Assembly (NCBI GenBank): GCA_045611785.1
Contig: JAZKXV010000023.1
Location: forward strand, 1-64,000
Direction: 5' to 3'
DNA from: JAFTYO01 sp045611785
Lineage (GTDB): Bacteria; Pseudomonadota; Alphaproteobacteria; RF32; CAG-239
DNA: 64,000 nucleotides
The notes under the pieces are model-generated. The model was not told the origin of the DNA. It saw only the letters and a list, made by a program, of their open reading frames with translations, and searched no databases. Position numbers and translations under genes: made by a program. This document shows positions 1-9,458 of this stretch, in pieces. Every line of letters begins with the position of its first letter. Position 1 is the first letter of the stretch.

Positions 1-2
1 GC

Positions 3-107
3 ACTTCTTGTACTGATGGATTAGGAACGCATTATATTCTAAATTCTTGTGATAAGTGTTATAACAAGAAAAACAATAAATGTAATTGGAACTTATTTAA
101 GTGCTAA
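3..107 (+). CDS. C-terminal end of a Cys-rich protein (partial)
   Basis: An open frame runs in from the left edge and stops with TAA at 105-107, giving 34 residues that end in ...NWNLFKC. It has five cysteines, including a CDKC pair, and is rich in Asn and Lys. It is followed at once by an intrinsic terminator. Cys-rich tails like this occur on the pilin-like proteins of this genome (compare the gene at 53496), so a secreted or pilin-like protein is possible, but the fragment is too short to name. The start lies outside the window. Confidence 0.45.
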   Translation, partial: TSCTDGLGTHYILNSCDKCYNKKNNKCNWNLFKC

Positions 108-125
108 TCGCAAACAATTCATAAA

Positions 126-161
126 CAAAAAAAGCTCCGTGGATTTATCGGAGCTTTTTTG
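126..161. terminator. Bidirectional intrinsic terminator
   Basis: The stem AAAGCTCCG (131-139) pairs with CGGAGCTTT (149-157), with an A-run on the left and a T-run on the right. It sits between the tail of the plus-strand gene at 3-107 and the 3' end of adiA on the minus strand, so it can stop transcription from both sides. Confidence 0.8.
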
Positions 162-168
162 TTAAACA

Positions 169-2454
169 TTATTTTATTATACATAATATTTTATATGTTC
201 CGTCTTCTGCCACTTCAACGCCATGAGTATCGTGTGTGAAGCCTGCAAACCTTTTATCAAACGCTTCTAATGCTAATAAATATTTTAACAATTTTCCATC
301 AAGAGCTCCGGCATTTTCGCCAGGCATTAAAAGAGGTATCCCCGGAGGATAAGGAACAACACCTGTAGCAACAGTTCTATCTGCCATCTGATTTAACGCA
401 AGTGCTTCGACATTGTTTTTAACCAACTGCTCATATGCTTCTACCGGGCTCATATCAGGATGAGGTAAAACAGAAAAAGCTTCAGCCATAGATTTTGTTG
501 TTTCCAGCTCTTTCATAGCTTCAAACATTTCATTTGCTAAATCTTTTAAGCCGATGTTTTTATAATGTTTCTCATCTGCATGATATATTTTCGGCATTAT
601 ACGACTTATTGGTGTATTGTTGTCATAATCTTGCTTAAACTCAAACATTGCATTTAATAATGTTCCCCATTTTCCTTTTGTAACACCTAAAGAAAACAAA
701 AATAAACAAGTAAAGTCTGTGGTTTTTTCAACGACAATTCCTTTATTATCAAGATATGCAGTTAATAATGTTGCAGGAATACCCCAATCAGCAAGTGCAC
801 CGTTAGGTAAAACCCCCGGAGTTGTAACAGAAACTTTTATCGGATCTAACATACAATATCCGTCTTCTATATCTCCAAATCCGTGCCAAGCCTCATTAGG
901 ATGTAAAACCCAACATTCAGGATTTGTTGCTAATAAATCGTCATCTGCCTCATAAAATAAAACCTTTTCTCCATTTGGTGTCAAAATCATCGGCGGCTGC
1001 CATATATTAAAAAACCAATCTTTATCTGCAATTTTTTCATTATATATTCTGGCAACCGTTTTTCTAAAGCTTATAGCTTCTTTTATTGATATTTCGCTTA
1101 ATGTTAAACCGCCTTTATTGTCCATCATGGCAGAACTAATATCGTTTGAAGCAATAATTGCATAAAATGGTGATGTAGAAGAATGCATCATCAAAGATTC
1201 ATTAAATCTCTCATGACTAATTGAGTTTTTACCATCTAAAATGTGTATCATTGATGCTTGGGAAAAAGCTGCTAACAATTTATGCGTTGATTGTGTTGCA
1301 AAAATTGTCGGCTCATCTTTGCTATATGTTTTGGGATCGCAACACATTGCATATCTGTTTTCATACATCGGATTAAATCTTGCATAGCCATACCATGCTT
1401 CATCAAAATGAAGTCTATCTACACTCTGTTTTAACAAGTTTCTTACCGTTGTAACATTATAACATAAACCATCATACGTAGAATTGGTTATAATTGCATG
1501 TCGAGGAGTTTGATTAATACCATCTTTTACCAAAGGGTTTTCTTTTATACTTTGCCTAATTGCTTCCGGTGTTAAACGCTGTGGTAAAATAGGCCCGATA
1601 ATACCATATTGATTTCGGGATGGTATCATATATGTCGGGATAGCTCCTGATAATGTCATTGCATGTTCAACTGATTTATGACAGTTTCTATCGCATAAGC
1701 AAACATCATTTCTGGTAACACTGGCCATCAATATTATACGATTTGAGGTAGATGAACCATTCGTAACATGATAACTTCTGGATGAGTTAAAAACCTCCGC
1801 CATATATTTTTCACTTTCTCCGATAGGTCCGGAATGATCAAGCATGGAGCCTAATTCACCTACCGAAATAGATAAATCTGAACGGAAAATTTGTTCACCG
1901 AAGAAATTAAAGAAATCTCTTCCCGCTGCCGATTTTAAAAATGCCGTGCCGCCGGTATGACCAGGCGTATGCCATGAATATTCATGGACTTTAGCAAATT
2001 TTGCAAGAGCCTTGAACATCGGTGGCAATATAAATTTGCGATAGCGCTCAATTGAAGCCTGAATTCTTCCGCTTATAAACTCTAAAGTATCTTCCAACAA
2101 CCAAATAAAATCGCTTACTTTATCTAATATATCTGCTGGAATTTGAGATGCCATATTTTTACTTGACATTATGTATATCGGAACCTGCGTATTATGTTTT
2201 CTTATATACTCTAATGTAGAAAAAGTGTGAGCACATTTATTACATTCAACCCCAATTAAAACACATTGAATACTGGGATCAGAATAAAATATAGCTCTTG
2301 CATCTTCCAAATTATCTGCAATGATAATTGTTGCCCCTTCTTTTTCCAAATCTTCTTTTAATGTTCTAACTGCCCTAGATGATGCAGTTTGCGCTTGTAA
2401 ATTGTCATAAACAATCAATATCTTAACCTCAAACGGATTTTTTACATCTATCAT
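169..2454 (-). CDS. adiA: Biodegradative arginine decarboxylase (AdiA type)
   Basis: PLP-dependent fold-type I decarboxylase of the Orn/Lys/Arg family, 761 aa, matching the length of E. coli AdiA (about 755). It converts arginine to agmatine and CO2 and consumes a cytoplasmic proton. In order it has an N-terminal wing/receiver-like domain (about 1-140), the PLP domain with SWHTPGHTGG and RLHFDEAWYGYARFNP, the Schiff-base lysine in STHKLL (Lys392), and a C-terminal domain with VTKGKWGTLLNAM. By memory these motifs match AdiA more closely than lysine or ornithine decarboxylases. It lies 20 nt downstream of the AdiC-type antiporter on the same strand with its own AGGAG, so the pair forms an arginine-dependent acid-resistance operon. 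The specific substrate is inferred from motif likeness and the neighbour. Confidence 0.93.
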   Translation of the reverse strand: MIDVKNPFEVKILIVYDNLQAQTASSRAVRTLKEDLEKEGATIIIADNLEDARAIFYSDPSIQCVLIGVECNKCAHTFSTLEYIRKHNTQVPIYIMSSKNMASQIPADILDKVSDFIWLLEDTLEFISGRIQASIERYRKFILPPMFKALAKFAKVHEYSWHTPGHTGGTAFLKSAAGRDFFNFFGEQIFRSDLSISVGELGSMLDHSGPIGESEKYMAEVFNSSRSYHVTNGSSTSNRIILMASVTRNDVCLCDRNCHKSVEHAMTLSGAIPTYMIPSRNQYGIIGPILPQRLTPEAIRQSIKENPLVKDGINQTPRHAIITNSTYDGLCYNVTTVRNLLKQSVDRLHFDEAWYGYARFNPMYENRYAMCCDPKTYSKDEPTIFATQSTHKLLAAFSQASMIHILDGKNSISHERFNESLMMHSSTSPFYAIIASNDISSAMMDNKGGLTLSEISIKEAISFRKTVARIYNEKIADKDWFFNIWQPPMILTPNGEKVLFYEADDDLLATNPECWVLHPNEAWHGFGDIEDGYCMLDPIKVSVTTPGVLPNGALADWGIPATLLTAYLDNKGIVVEKTTDFTCLFLFSLGVTKGKWGTLLNAMFEFKQDYDNNTPISRIMPKIYHADEKHYKNIGLKDLANEMFEAMKELETTKSMAEAFSVLPHPDMSPVEAYEQLVKNNVEALALNQMADRTVATGVVPYPPGIPLLMPGENAGALDGKLLKYLLALEAFDKRFAGFTHDTHGVEVAEDGTYKILCIIK

Positions 2455-2474
2455 TTATTTCTCCTCTATTGTTA

Positions 2475-3950
2475 TTAACTTAATGTATCTGAATGCTCAA
2501 CAACCTGAAAATGCCCTTTCATGCGTTTAACCAAATTGCTATCATCTGCAAAAGAAACCCAAAACATTACAACTAAAGCTGCTATTGTAATCAGTAAGAC
2601 CAAATATCTGACCCAAGGCGGAACAACACAGTGTATGCGCTTATCATGGTCTTTCATTTCCCATATTCTGTTATCTGCTAATTCATAAAAAATTACTGTA
2701 GAAATAACAAACATCAAAGCCCATCTTGTTTGTTCTGGATCTGATCCTATCATTGCCGCCATAGAATAAAATGCTGCAACTAATCCGACCAACATATAGA
2801 AAACGCCCTGATTTGCACTCATTCGCTCACGTCCCAAAATTTTGATAGCGACTGAAGAATATATATATGGTAGGAGTGTCATAATTACAGCAATTGATGC
2901 AATTTTACCAAATTGTTCTGAAGCTGTCGGCGACATTGTGGCTAATACTTGAATTGTCATAATACCGGCAACAATTGCTAATCCGGCTGCAGGAACATCT
3001 TTTTTATTGGTACAAGCAAAAACTTTACCAAATAAGCCATCTTCAGCAGCCGCTTTTGCTGTTTGACCCACCAAAAGTGTCCAACCTCCTAATGATCCTA
3101 AACAACCTATTGCAGCACATAATGCCACTATATCTCCAGCGCTCTTGCCTAAAGCCATACTTACTGCCTGTGAAAAAGGCGCTGATGATGAAATTAATTC
3201 TTTACTTGGTATAATACCCATAATTGCCGAAGAGCTTAGCACATAGCAAAGTGCAGCAATTATAACACCACAAACTGTTGCTATTGGAACATTCTTGGCC
3301 GGATTTTTTACAACTGCCGTTGATACTGACGCACTCTCAACACCTATAAACGCCCATAAAGTAAAATTCAGCGTCATACCGATTGCACTCATATCACTTT
3401 TTCCGGTTATATTCCAACCCTCCATATAAATATCGGCATTAAACCAGAACCATCCAAAAAGGGCCATACCGACAATAGGAACAAGAGCTAAAGTTGTTGT
3501 AGCACTTTGAATGCGTCCTACAACTTTAGGTCCTAGAATATTTGCATATGTAAAAAACCAAATTACAGCAATTTGTGCCAATGCCATAATTAATGGGTCT
3601 TTTAATGATGGGAAAAAAGTGGTTAAATATCCAAGTCCGGCGACAGCTAAACCGACATTTCCAACGACGTTTGCCAACCAATAAACCAAATTTGTTTGAT
3701 ATCCCATATAATTACCGAATGCTCCTTTTGCATATGCATACGGTCCTCCATCTGCTGTATAAATTTGTGTTAATTTTGAAAACACCAATGCTAAAGCAAT
3801 GGCTCCCACAATAGTTATCAGCCAACCGAAAATTGCAATTGAACCTATGGCTGCCAAATTTGCCGGGAGCATAAAGACACCTGACCCCATCATGTTTCCG
3901 GCAACTAACATTGTTGCTGGAATTAGTCCGATTTTGTTACTTTCTTCCAT
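2475..3950 (-). CDS. adiC: Arginine/agmatine antiporter (AdiC type, APC family)
   Basis: Inner-membrane APC-superfamily exchanger of 491 aa that would import arginine and export agmatine. It shows the N-terminal GSGVFMLPANLA substrate-binding signature (about residues 22-33), WAFIGVESASVS, and GSLGGWTLLVGQTAKAAAEDG containing the gating-region Trp. All of these are near-identical in type to E. coli AdiC (445 aa). The extra length is a C-terminal extension after the canonical 12 helices, with one more hydrophobic segment (YLVLLITIAALVVMFW) and a charged tail. The start is chosen for the GGAG before ATG 3950. It is the first gene of the adiC-adiA operon and divergent from the lipoprotein gene at 4048. 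Confidence 0.92.
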   Translation of the reverse strand: MEESNKIGLIPATMLVAGNMMGSGVFMLPANLAAIGSIAIFGWLITIVGAIALALVFSKLTQIYTADGGPYAYAKGAFGNYMGYQTNLVYWLANVVGNVGLAVAGLGYLTTFFPSLKDPLIMALAQIAVIWFFTYANILGPKVVGRIQSATTTLALVPIVGMALFGWFWFNADIYMEGWNITGKSDMSAIGMTLNFTLWAFIGVESASVSTAVVKNPAKNVPIATVCGVIIAALCYVLSSSAIMGIIPSKELISSSAPFSQAVSMALGKSAGDIVALCAAIGCLGSLGGWTLLVGQTAKAAAEDGLFGKVFACTNKKDVPAAGLAIVAGIMTIQVLATMSPTASEQFGKIASIAVIMTLLPYIYSSVAIKILGRERMSANQGVFYMLVGLVAAFYSMAAMIGSDPEQTRWALMFVISTVIFYELADNRIWEMKDHDKRIHCVVPPWVRYLVLLITIAALVVMFWVSFADDSNLVKRMKGHFQVVEHSDTLS

Positions 3951-4047
3951 GTTTTTTCTCCGAAAGTTAATTGATGCTAAGTTATCTAATAAGTAAAAAC
4001 TGTTTTACAATATTGCTTTATCGTTTTTTTTGCAGTACATTACAGGT

Positions 4048-4809
4048 ATGAAGAAATTATGTTTTTTACTTTTTTGCTTATGCTTAATTGCTTGTGCAAA
4101 TAAAACAGCACCAGCCGATTTTTTGTATAAAGAAATTACAACTGATACATTTACTTTATATAGCTATCAAAAAATTTTACGTGCTGACAAACCGATAAAA
4201 ATATACATTGAGGGAGATGGCTATGCTTTTAATTTTCATGGTCAACCTTCAAAGGACCCCACCCCAAAATCTAATTTTTTAAAAAACATAGCATTATCAG
4301 ATACAAATCCAAATGTTGTATATTTAGCAAGGCCGTGCCAATTTATCTTAAAGAAAAATCCTATCTGTTCTAAAAGACATTGGACGTCCGCCAGATTTGC
4401 TCCCGAAATCATAAATTCTATGGCAAGTGCTATCAAGCAAATTGCTCAAAACAATGAAGTTATTCTAATCGGATTCTCAGGAGGAGCTCAAATAGCAGGT
4501 CTTATCGGATCTTTAAAAACAGATATTAAGATTAAAAAAATCATCACAATTGCCGGAAATTTAGATCATTTGGCATGGACACAATACCATAAACTACCTT
4601 CACTTAACGAATCGCTTAATTTAGCGGATTATCGCTCAAATTTTATTCAAATTCCTCAGTTACATTATGTCGGAAAAAAAGATAAAAATATTACCTATCA
4701 ATTGGTAGAAAATTTTATTCAAAATAAAAGCCTCATTGTTACTGTTAATGAGGCTTCCCATAATCATGGATGGAATAAAATTATTCCGTTAATTATTGAT
4801 GAGAATTAA
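4048..4809 (+). CDS. Alpha/beta-hydrolase-fold lipoprotein
   Basis: The start at 4048 gives a clean lipoprotein signal peptide (MKKLCFLLFCLCLIAC) with lipobox LIAC; an upstream in-frame ATG at 4030 would add six residues with no better RBS. The mature part has a GFSGGAQ nucleophile elbow (Ser as GxSxG) and a C-terminal ASHNHGW that could supply the catalytic His, which fits an alpha/beta hydrolase or acyl-hydrolase in the periplasm. The substrate is unknown. Its 3' end overlaps that of the convergent hydrolase gene by 4 nt. Confidence is moderate for the fold and low for any specific reaction. Confidence 0.65.
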   Translation: MKKLCFLLFCLCLIACANKTAPADFLYKEITTDTFTLYSYQKILRADKPIKIYIEGDGYAFNFHGQPSKDPTPKSNFLKNIALSDTNPNVVYLARPCQFILKKNPICSKRHWTSARFAPEIINSMASAIKQIAQNNEVILIGFSGGAQIAGLIGSLKTDIKIKKIITIAGNLDHLAWTQYHKLPSLNESLNLADYRSNFIQIPQLHYVGKKDKNITYQLVENFIQNKSLIVTVNEASHNHGWNKIIPLIIDEN

Positions 4810-5579
4810 AAGTTATCATCTCCATCATCAAAATCATCAAAAACATCATCTTGTGTCTCTTGATCTTCTATAAGGAGTGTTTCATCATCTAGCATTTCAG
4901 ATTTTCTACGGCGACCACGACGTTTTTTCTGAGGAAGCTTTCTGTTTATAATATCTAAAATATAGTTACCTACCACCTTATATAAATCTGGCAAATGATT
5001 ATTATACATATGATCAGCATCTTCAATTATAGCATAATCTACGTCAACACTTCTTTGCATATTAAGACGTTTTGCCAATGTAGTAACTATAGACGGATTA
5101 ACTATTTCATCAGCACCACCTTGTATAATCAAACCAGAAGCCGGACATGGAGCCAAGAAGCTAAAATCTTTTTCATTTGCCGGAGGAGATACCGCAATAA
5201 AACTATTAATATCAGGACGGCGCATTAACAACTGTAAGGCGATCCATGAACCAAAAGAATAACCGGCAATCCAACATTGACGAGCATCCGGATTATCATG
5301 CTTTAACCAATCTAATGCAGCTGTAGCATCAGATAATTCTCCCGGACCATCTTCAAAAGTTCCCTGTGAGCGACCAACGCTTCTAAAATTAAATCTCAAC
5401 ACAGAAAAACCCAAATCTTTAAAACATTTAAACAATGAATAAACAACTTTATTATTCATTGTTCCGCCATATTGCGGATGTGGGTGTAAAATTAATGCAA
5501 CCGGAGCATTCGGACGATCACTTTTATGATAACGCCCCTCCAAACGACCTGCTTGCCCATTAAATAAAACTTCAACCAT
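4806..5579 (-). CDS. Cytoplasmic alpha/beta hydrolase (COG2945-like)
   Basis: Predicted serine hydrolase. LILHPHPQYGGTMNNKVV (oxyanion region), GYSFGSW (nucleophile Ser in GxSxG), GGADEIV (acid) and DADHMY (His) appear in the right order for the DLH/COG2945 family. The last 45 residues are an unusual tail, first basic (KKRRGRRRK), then very acidic (ending DDFDDGDDNF), which may bind partners or nucleic acid. The start at 5579 (MVEVLFNG) is preferred because GAGAAAG lies just upstream; an in-frame ATG at 5606 is the alternative. There is no signal peptide. The substrate is not predictable. Confidence 0.75.
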   Translation of the reverse strand: MVEVLFNGQAGRLEGRYHKSDRPNAPVALILHPHPQYGGTMNNKVVYSLFKCFKDLGFSVLRFNFRSVGRSQGTFEDGPGELSDATAALDWLKHDNPDARQCWIAGYSFGSWIALQLLMRRPDINSFIAVSPPANEKDFSFLAPCPASGLIIQGGADEIVNPSIVTTLAKRLNMQRSVDVDYAIIEDADHMYNNHLPDLYKVVGNYILDIINRKLPQKKRRGRRRKSEMLDDETLLIEDQETQDDVFDDFDDGDDNF

Positions 5580-5676
5580 TTTACTTTCTCTTCTTTTATT
5601 ATTCATTTACTATTTTTAAGTATTATATCATCTTAATGATAATAAATTATTAACTTAACAAGGAATATAGCATAAT

Positions 5677-6357
5677 ATGAAACGAAAAAACAAGTCTTTA
5701 ATTTTGCAAGATTTAGATGCTGTTATTTTACGAGATCCTGCAACCACATCACGAATTCAAGCCGCTTTTTTTTCTACAGGATTTCACGCAGTTTGCCTAC
5801 ACAGAATAAGCCATTACTTATGGAGCAAACAATTTAAATTTTTTGCACGCTTAATTGCTTTAATATCCCGATTTTTCACCGGAATTGAAATACACCCCGG
5901 CGCAAAAATAGGAAATAGTTTTTTTATTGACCATGGAATGGGCGTCGTTATTGGTGAAACTGCCGAAATAGGAGATAATGTAACAATGTACCATGGTGTT
6001 ACTTTAGGCGGGACCACCGTTTTTGGTAAAAACGGTAAGGTAATGAGCAAAAGACACCCTACTATCGGCAACAATGTAATTATTGGTTCAGGAGCCCAAG
6101 TTTTAGGCCCTATAAATGTAGGTGACAACGTTAAAATCGGTTCAAATGCTGTTGTTGTAAAAGATGTAAAAGAAAATTTAACCGTTGTAGGTGTTCCGGC
6201 TCATCCTACAGAATCGGCAAAAAATAAAGAAAAATCCTTTTGTGCATATGGTGTTGATAAAACTCTTAAAGATCCGATTGATGAGGATATGAAAAAAATA
6301 CAGATAAAAATCAAGCAGTTACAAGGAGAAATTGAAAACTTAAAAAATAAACTATAA
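5677..6357 (+). CDS. cysE: Serine O-acetyltransferase
   Basis: Left-handed parallel beta-helix acetyltransferase, first step of cysteine synthesis (serine plus acetyl-CoA to O-acetylserine). After a helical N-terminal region of about 65 residues come the hexapeptide repeats, with the catalytic DHGMGVVIGETAEIGD, the GVTLGGT loop, and a later GSGAQVLGPI turn. At 226 aa it is the short EpsC-like form. The last 25 residues after the helix are a Lys/Glu coiled-coil-like tail (MKKIQIKIKQLQGEIENLKNKL region), which may replace the usual C-terminal tail that binds cysteine synthase. No cysK is in the window. Confidence 0.92.
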   Translation: MKRKNKSLILQDLDAVILRDPATTSRIQAAFFSTGFHAVCLHRISHYLWSKQFKFFARLIALISRFFTGIEIHPGAKIGNSFFIDHGMGVVIGETAEIGDNVTMYHGVTLGGTTVFGKNGKVMSKRHPTIGNNVIIGSGAQVLGPINVGDNVKIGSNAVVVKDVKENLTVVGVPAHPTESAKNKEKSFCAYGVDKTLKDPIDEDMKKIQIKIKQLQGEIENLKNKL

Positions 6358-6447
6358 AATGAAACAATATTGTAACTATTATTTTTTAAAAATTTATGTT
6401 ATAGTATTAGATATAGACGGAATCAATGGGTTATCAGGAGGTTAGCC

Positions 6448-7065
6448 ATGAAAATATTTTCACAAACTTTAGCTTTTTTCGGCTTGCTTATGTGGGCTTG
6501 TGCAACTTATGCTCAATTGCCGGCAAACCCTTGGGTTCCTCAACCACCTTCTCCAAATGACGGATACTTTGGTGACAACGTAGGTAATTCTACTCAAGGA
6601 GGAGATGTTGTTGATGCTCCTATGTATGCTGATGGTCCTACCGGAGGTAATATTTTACCGGTTGACCCTTGGGCCAGAGCTCGTGACCGCAGTGGTATCA
6701 GAACATGGAGAGGAAGTGGACAACACGGAAAATTAAACTACATAGGTGAAGCTACAACATATACAACTGCATCAGGTCAAGAAATGATTGCTCCTGAAGT
6801 AAACCGTCACAATATGATTGTTATGTTAGATCACTTAAGAAATATGGGTTATAAAATCCCTACCAGCTATAATGAAAAAATTAAAGCTATGCCTAGTGAA
6901 TATAAACAAACTTTGAAAGAAAGTATGTCTCAGGTTGCAGGAAACAGCTCTAGTGATCCTATGAGCATGATTTTCAGCAATATGTATAACATTTTTGAAG
7001 ACTATAGCGGTCTTGACTTAAATAACATACTTATGAACACTATGGATATTTTAGGCACAGACTAG
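6448..7065 (+). CDS. Secreted Pro/Gly-rich protein, unknown function
   Basis: A strong SD (AGGAGG) precedes ATG 6448. Residues 1-22 form a signal peptide ending ATYA, followed by a Pro-rich N-terminus (LPANPWVPQPPSPNDG) and a mostly polar Gly/Asn/Met-rich body. It has no cysteine after the signal peptide, no membrane anchor and no motif I recognise. It lies 4 nt upstream of trmJ and may be co-transcribed with it, from an extended -10 promoter (TGTTATAGT near 6398-6406). Probably periplasmic or exported. Confidence 0.6.
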   Translation: MKIFSQTLAFFGLLMWACATYAQLPANPWVPQPPSPNDGYFGDNVGNSTQGGDVVDAPMYADGPTGGNILPVDPWARARDRSGIRTWRGSGQHGKLNYIGEATTYTTASGQEMIAPEVNRHNMIVMLDHLRNMGYKIPTSYNEKIKAMPSEYKQTLKESMSQVAGNSSSDPMSMIFSNMYNIFEDYSGLDLNNILMNTMDILGTD

Positions 7066-7069
7066 TTTA

Positions 7070-7810
7070 ATGGTAAACGAACATTCAAATCAACCAATAA
7101 TCATTTTGGTAAATCCTCAAATGTGTGAAAACGTAGGCATGGCTGCAAGAGCCATGCTTAATTGTGGTCTGTACAATTTAAGAATTATAAACCCCAGAGA
7201 AGATCATCTGTCAGAAAAAGCAATAAAAGCATCTTCAGGCGCTGAAAAAATATTATTTAACGCTCAAGTCTATAATTCTATTTCTGAAGCTGTAGCCGAT
7301 TTAACAAATATATATGCAACCACAGCAAGAAGGCGCAACCAAATTAAAACAATTTTCACAGCTGAAAAAGCAGCATCAGATATATCAAAAAAAGTAAATA
7401 TGGGTGCTAAATGCGGTATATTGTTTGGTCCAGAAAGAACAGGGCTTGAAAATGATGATGTATCTTTAGCAAAAGCCATCATTGAAATTCCTCTAAATCC
7501 TGAGCATACATCTCTTAATTTATCTCAAGCAGTATTATTGGTTGGATACGAGTGGTATAAAACACAAATTAACGTTGCTGATGAAGAGTTTGTAACAAAC
7601 GCAACACATCTTGCTACTAACGAACAATTAATGAAGTTTTTTAGCTTTTTAGAAGATAAACTTTCTGATTATAAAAATTTATCTGATACACAAAAGCGCC
7701 CTACTCTTTTAAGAAATTTGCATAACATATTTACTCGCAACCAAATGACTGAGCAAGAGCTGAACAGTTTATATGGAATTGTATCCTTTTTAAGCAATAA
7801 AGGCGAATAA
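7070..7810 (+). CDS. trmJ: tRNA (Cm32/Um32) methyltransferase, TrmJ/SpoU family
   Basis: SPOUT-class RNA 2'-O-methyltransferase of 246 aa. The N-terminal IILVNPQMCENVGMAARAM, the central FGPERTGLENDD and IEIPLNPEHTSLNLSQAV are the three SPOUT knot motifs of the TrmJ group (SAM binding and catalytic Arg/Asn). The C-terminal helical extension (about 170-246) is typical of TrmJ and not of TrmH/TrmL. It would methylate the ribose of position 32 of the tRNA anticodon loop. The SD is weak. It ends next to the convergent phosphorylase-like gene. Confidence 0.88.
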   Translation: MVNEHSNQPIIILVNPQMCENVGMAARAMLNCGLYNLRIINPREDHLSEKAIKASSGAEKILFNAQVYNSISEAVADLTNIYATTARRRNQIKTIFTAEKAASDISKKVNMGAKCGILFGPERTGLENDDVSLAKAIIEIPLNPEHTSLNLSQAVLLVGYEWYKTQINVADEEFVTNATHLATNEQLMKFFSFLEDKLSDYKNLSDTQKRPTLLRNLHNIFTRNQMTEQELNSLYGIVSFLSNKGE

Positions 7811-9295
7811 CTATTTCCCTATCTCATAGCCGTTAGAATTTTCAGCTAATGAAGCGGCAAAAGTAAAATCTGCAGAATTATTAGAATATATTCTATATAA
7901 CACATCCCCTTTAACCACTTTATCCGATATTTTCTTCATTAAAAGTAATCCTGAACCGGCATATTCTGTTGCTCCGGCTGTACATGCAATATGGATCAAA
8001 GTATTATTGTTTATTGATTTTACTTCTCCGCTTTTAGTAGCCAAAACATCTCTGACTAAAGTTCCTAAATCGGCAGATTGTAATTTACCTTGTGCATTTA
8101 TAATATTTTCAAAAGATTCTTGAGCTCTACCTGAAACTATCATTTCTTTTGCTATAGTATAACCGTCGCCACCCCTTACCTTAGGATCCAACTCAATAAC
8201 TTTTGAAGCCAAATATAGAGCTTTTTCTCTTAAATCAAAAGGAGCATCATCTTTATCTCTTAATATTTTCATTATATCTTTAGCTTCAAGAACGGCACCA
8301 ATGCCTTTACCTATAGGTTCTCTTCCATCAGTAACCAAAACTTCAATTGATATGCCTAATTCTCTTGCGACGAACTCAAAAGTTTTCCTGATTTTCACCG
8401 ATTCTTTTATAGTGCGAACCAAGTTCTGCGGACCAACCGGTATATCTACAATCAGATGCGAAATTCCGCAACTATGTTTCATTGCAAGAGTTAATGCAAT
8501 TTCCATATTTTGATCTTTTAGATTAAGATATTGGCTGATGTTTCTTATTTTTATAGCTGCTGCAGCGCCTTTCATATTTTCATAATTGAAAACGACACCT
8601 TTATTTTCCTTGATCATACGTTCAAGAACCAATTCATCATTATTTAGGTTTGCCAACACTTGCATTGTATGAGCTTCACCCAAACAAGCTAACGGATTTA
8701 AAATAACTGATTTTAATATAGGTAAACCATATGCACTTACTATGGCAGTTACGAGAATATCAGTACTATTTGCTGGTAAATATCCAAAGGTATGGGTATC
8801 TGCCACAATATTTTCTTCATCCCAATAGAGCTTATTTCCAAAGCTTAAAGCTTGCGCCAAATATGTAATTTCGTTTACTGTAGCAAATGAATTAAAGGCT
8901 GTAATAAAAGCCGTTATATCGGCATTTGAGTATCTACCGCAAGCTATATCATTTACGATAGAAATATATTCTCCGGAATTTAAAACATTACCTTGAACTT
9001 TTTTAATTACATTGTCCAAACTTTGAGGATCATCAGACTGTAAAAGCGTAACCAATGCACCTTCAGCTAAGCCTAAGCTTAAAAAAGCTTCTTCATTTAA
9101 GCCAATCTCTTCAGGCGATACAATATTTTCATCTTCTACCACATTTAAAAAACCATATAAAGGTTTTTCACCCCCATGCACTTCAACTCGTGTTAATGTT
9201 CGAATATCATCAACCTTATAGGCTGAACAATCTTTATGAATAAAAATTATCTTTTCTCCAAAAGATTGTATAGAAATCCGTTTCAAATAAAGCAT
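7811..9295 (-). CDS. Thymidine/AMP-phosphorylase-like protein with degenerate active site
   Basis: The 494-aa length and domain order fit the long pyrimidine-nucleoside/AMP phosphorylase family. There is an N-terminal beta domain (about 1-85), helical domain (about 95-160), alpha/beta domain with LIVDIPVGPQ and GIGAVLEAKDI, and a C-terminal beta domain. The phosphate/nucleoside signature is eroded, however: where the family has KHSxGGxPGN, this protein has THTFGYLPAN (167-176), and the SRAITSPAGTADTME segment reads ILNPLACLGEAHTMQ. Loss of the Lys and Ser of KHS argues against normal phosphorolysis. The reading frame is intact, so it is probably a functional non-phosphorylase. Family placement is confident; activity is doubtful. 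Confidence 0.8.
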   Translation of the reverse strand: MLYLKRISIQSFGEKIIFIHKDCSAYKVDDIRTLTRVEVHGGEKPLYGFLNVVEDENIVSPEEIGLNEEAFLSLGLAEGALVTLLQSDDPQSLDNVIKKVQGNVLNSGEYISIVNDIACGRYSNADITAFITAFNSFATVNEITYLAQALSFGNKLYWDEENIVADTHTFGYLPANSTDILVTAIVSAYGLPILKSVILNPLACLGEAHTMQVLANLNNDELVLERMIKENKGVVFNYENMKGAAAAIKIRNISQYLNLKDQNMEIALTLAMKHSCGISHLIVDIPVGPQNLVRTIKESVKIRKTFEFVARELGISIEVLVTDGREPIGKGIGAVLEAKDIMKILRDKDDAPFDLREKALYLASKVIELDPKVRGGDGYTIAKEMIVSGRAQESFENIINAQGKLQSADLGTLVRDVLATKSGEVKSINNNTLIHIACTAGATEYAGSGLLLMKKISDKVVKGDVLYRIYSNNSADFTFAASLAENSNGYEIGK

Positions 9296-9458
9296 CTGAT
9301 GTATCTCCCTAATTTATTTATACAAACATTCTAAATATCCAATATTTATATTTAGTAAACAGTTTGATTTTTTTATATTAAACCAATTTATTATATTGCA
9401 GAACCGATTAAGCCACTTATATAAATTTACGCGAAATTTTAACTTAAGGAGATAAAAA

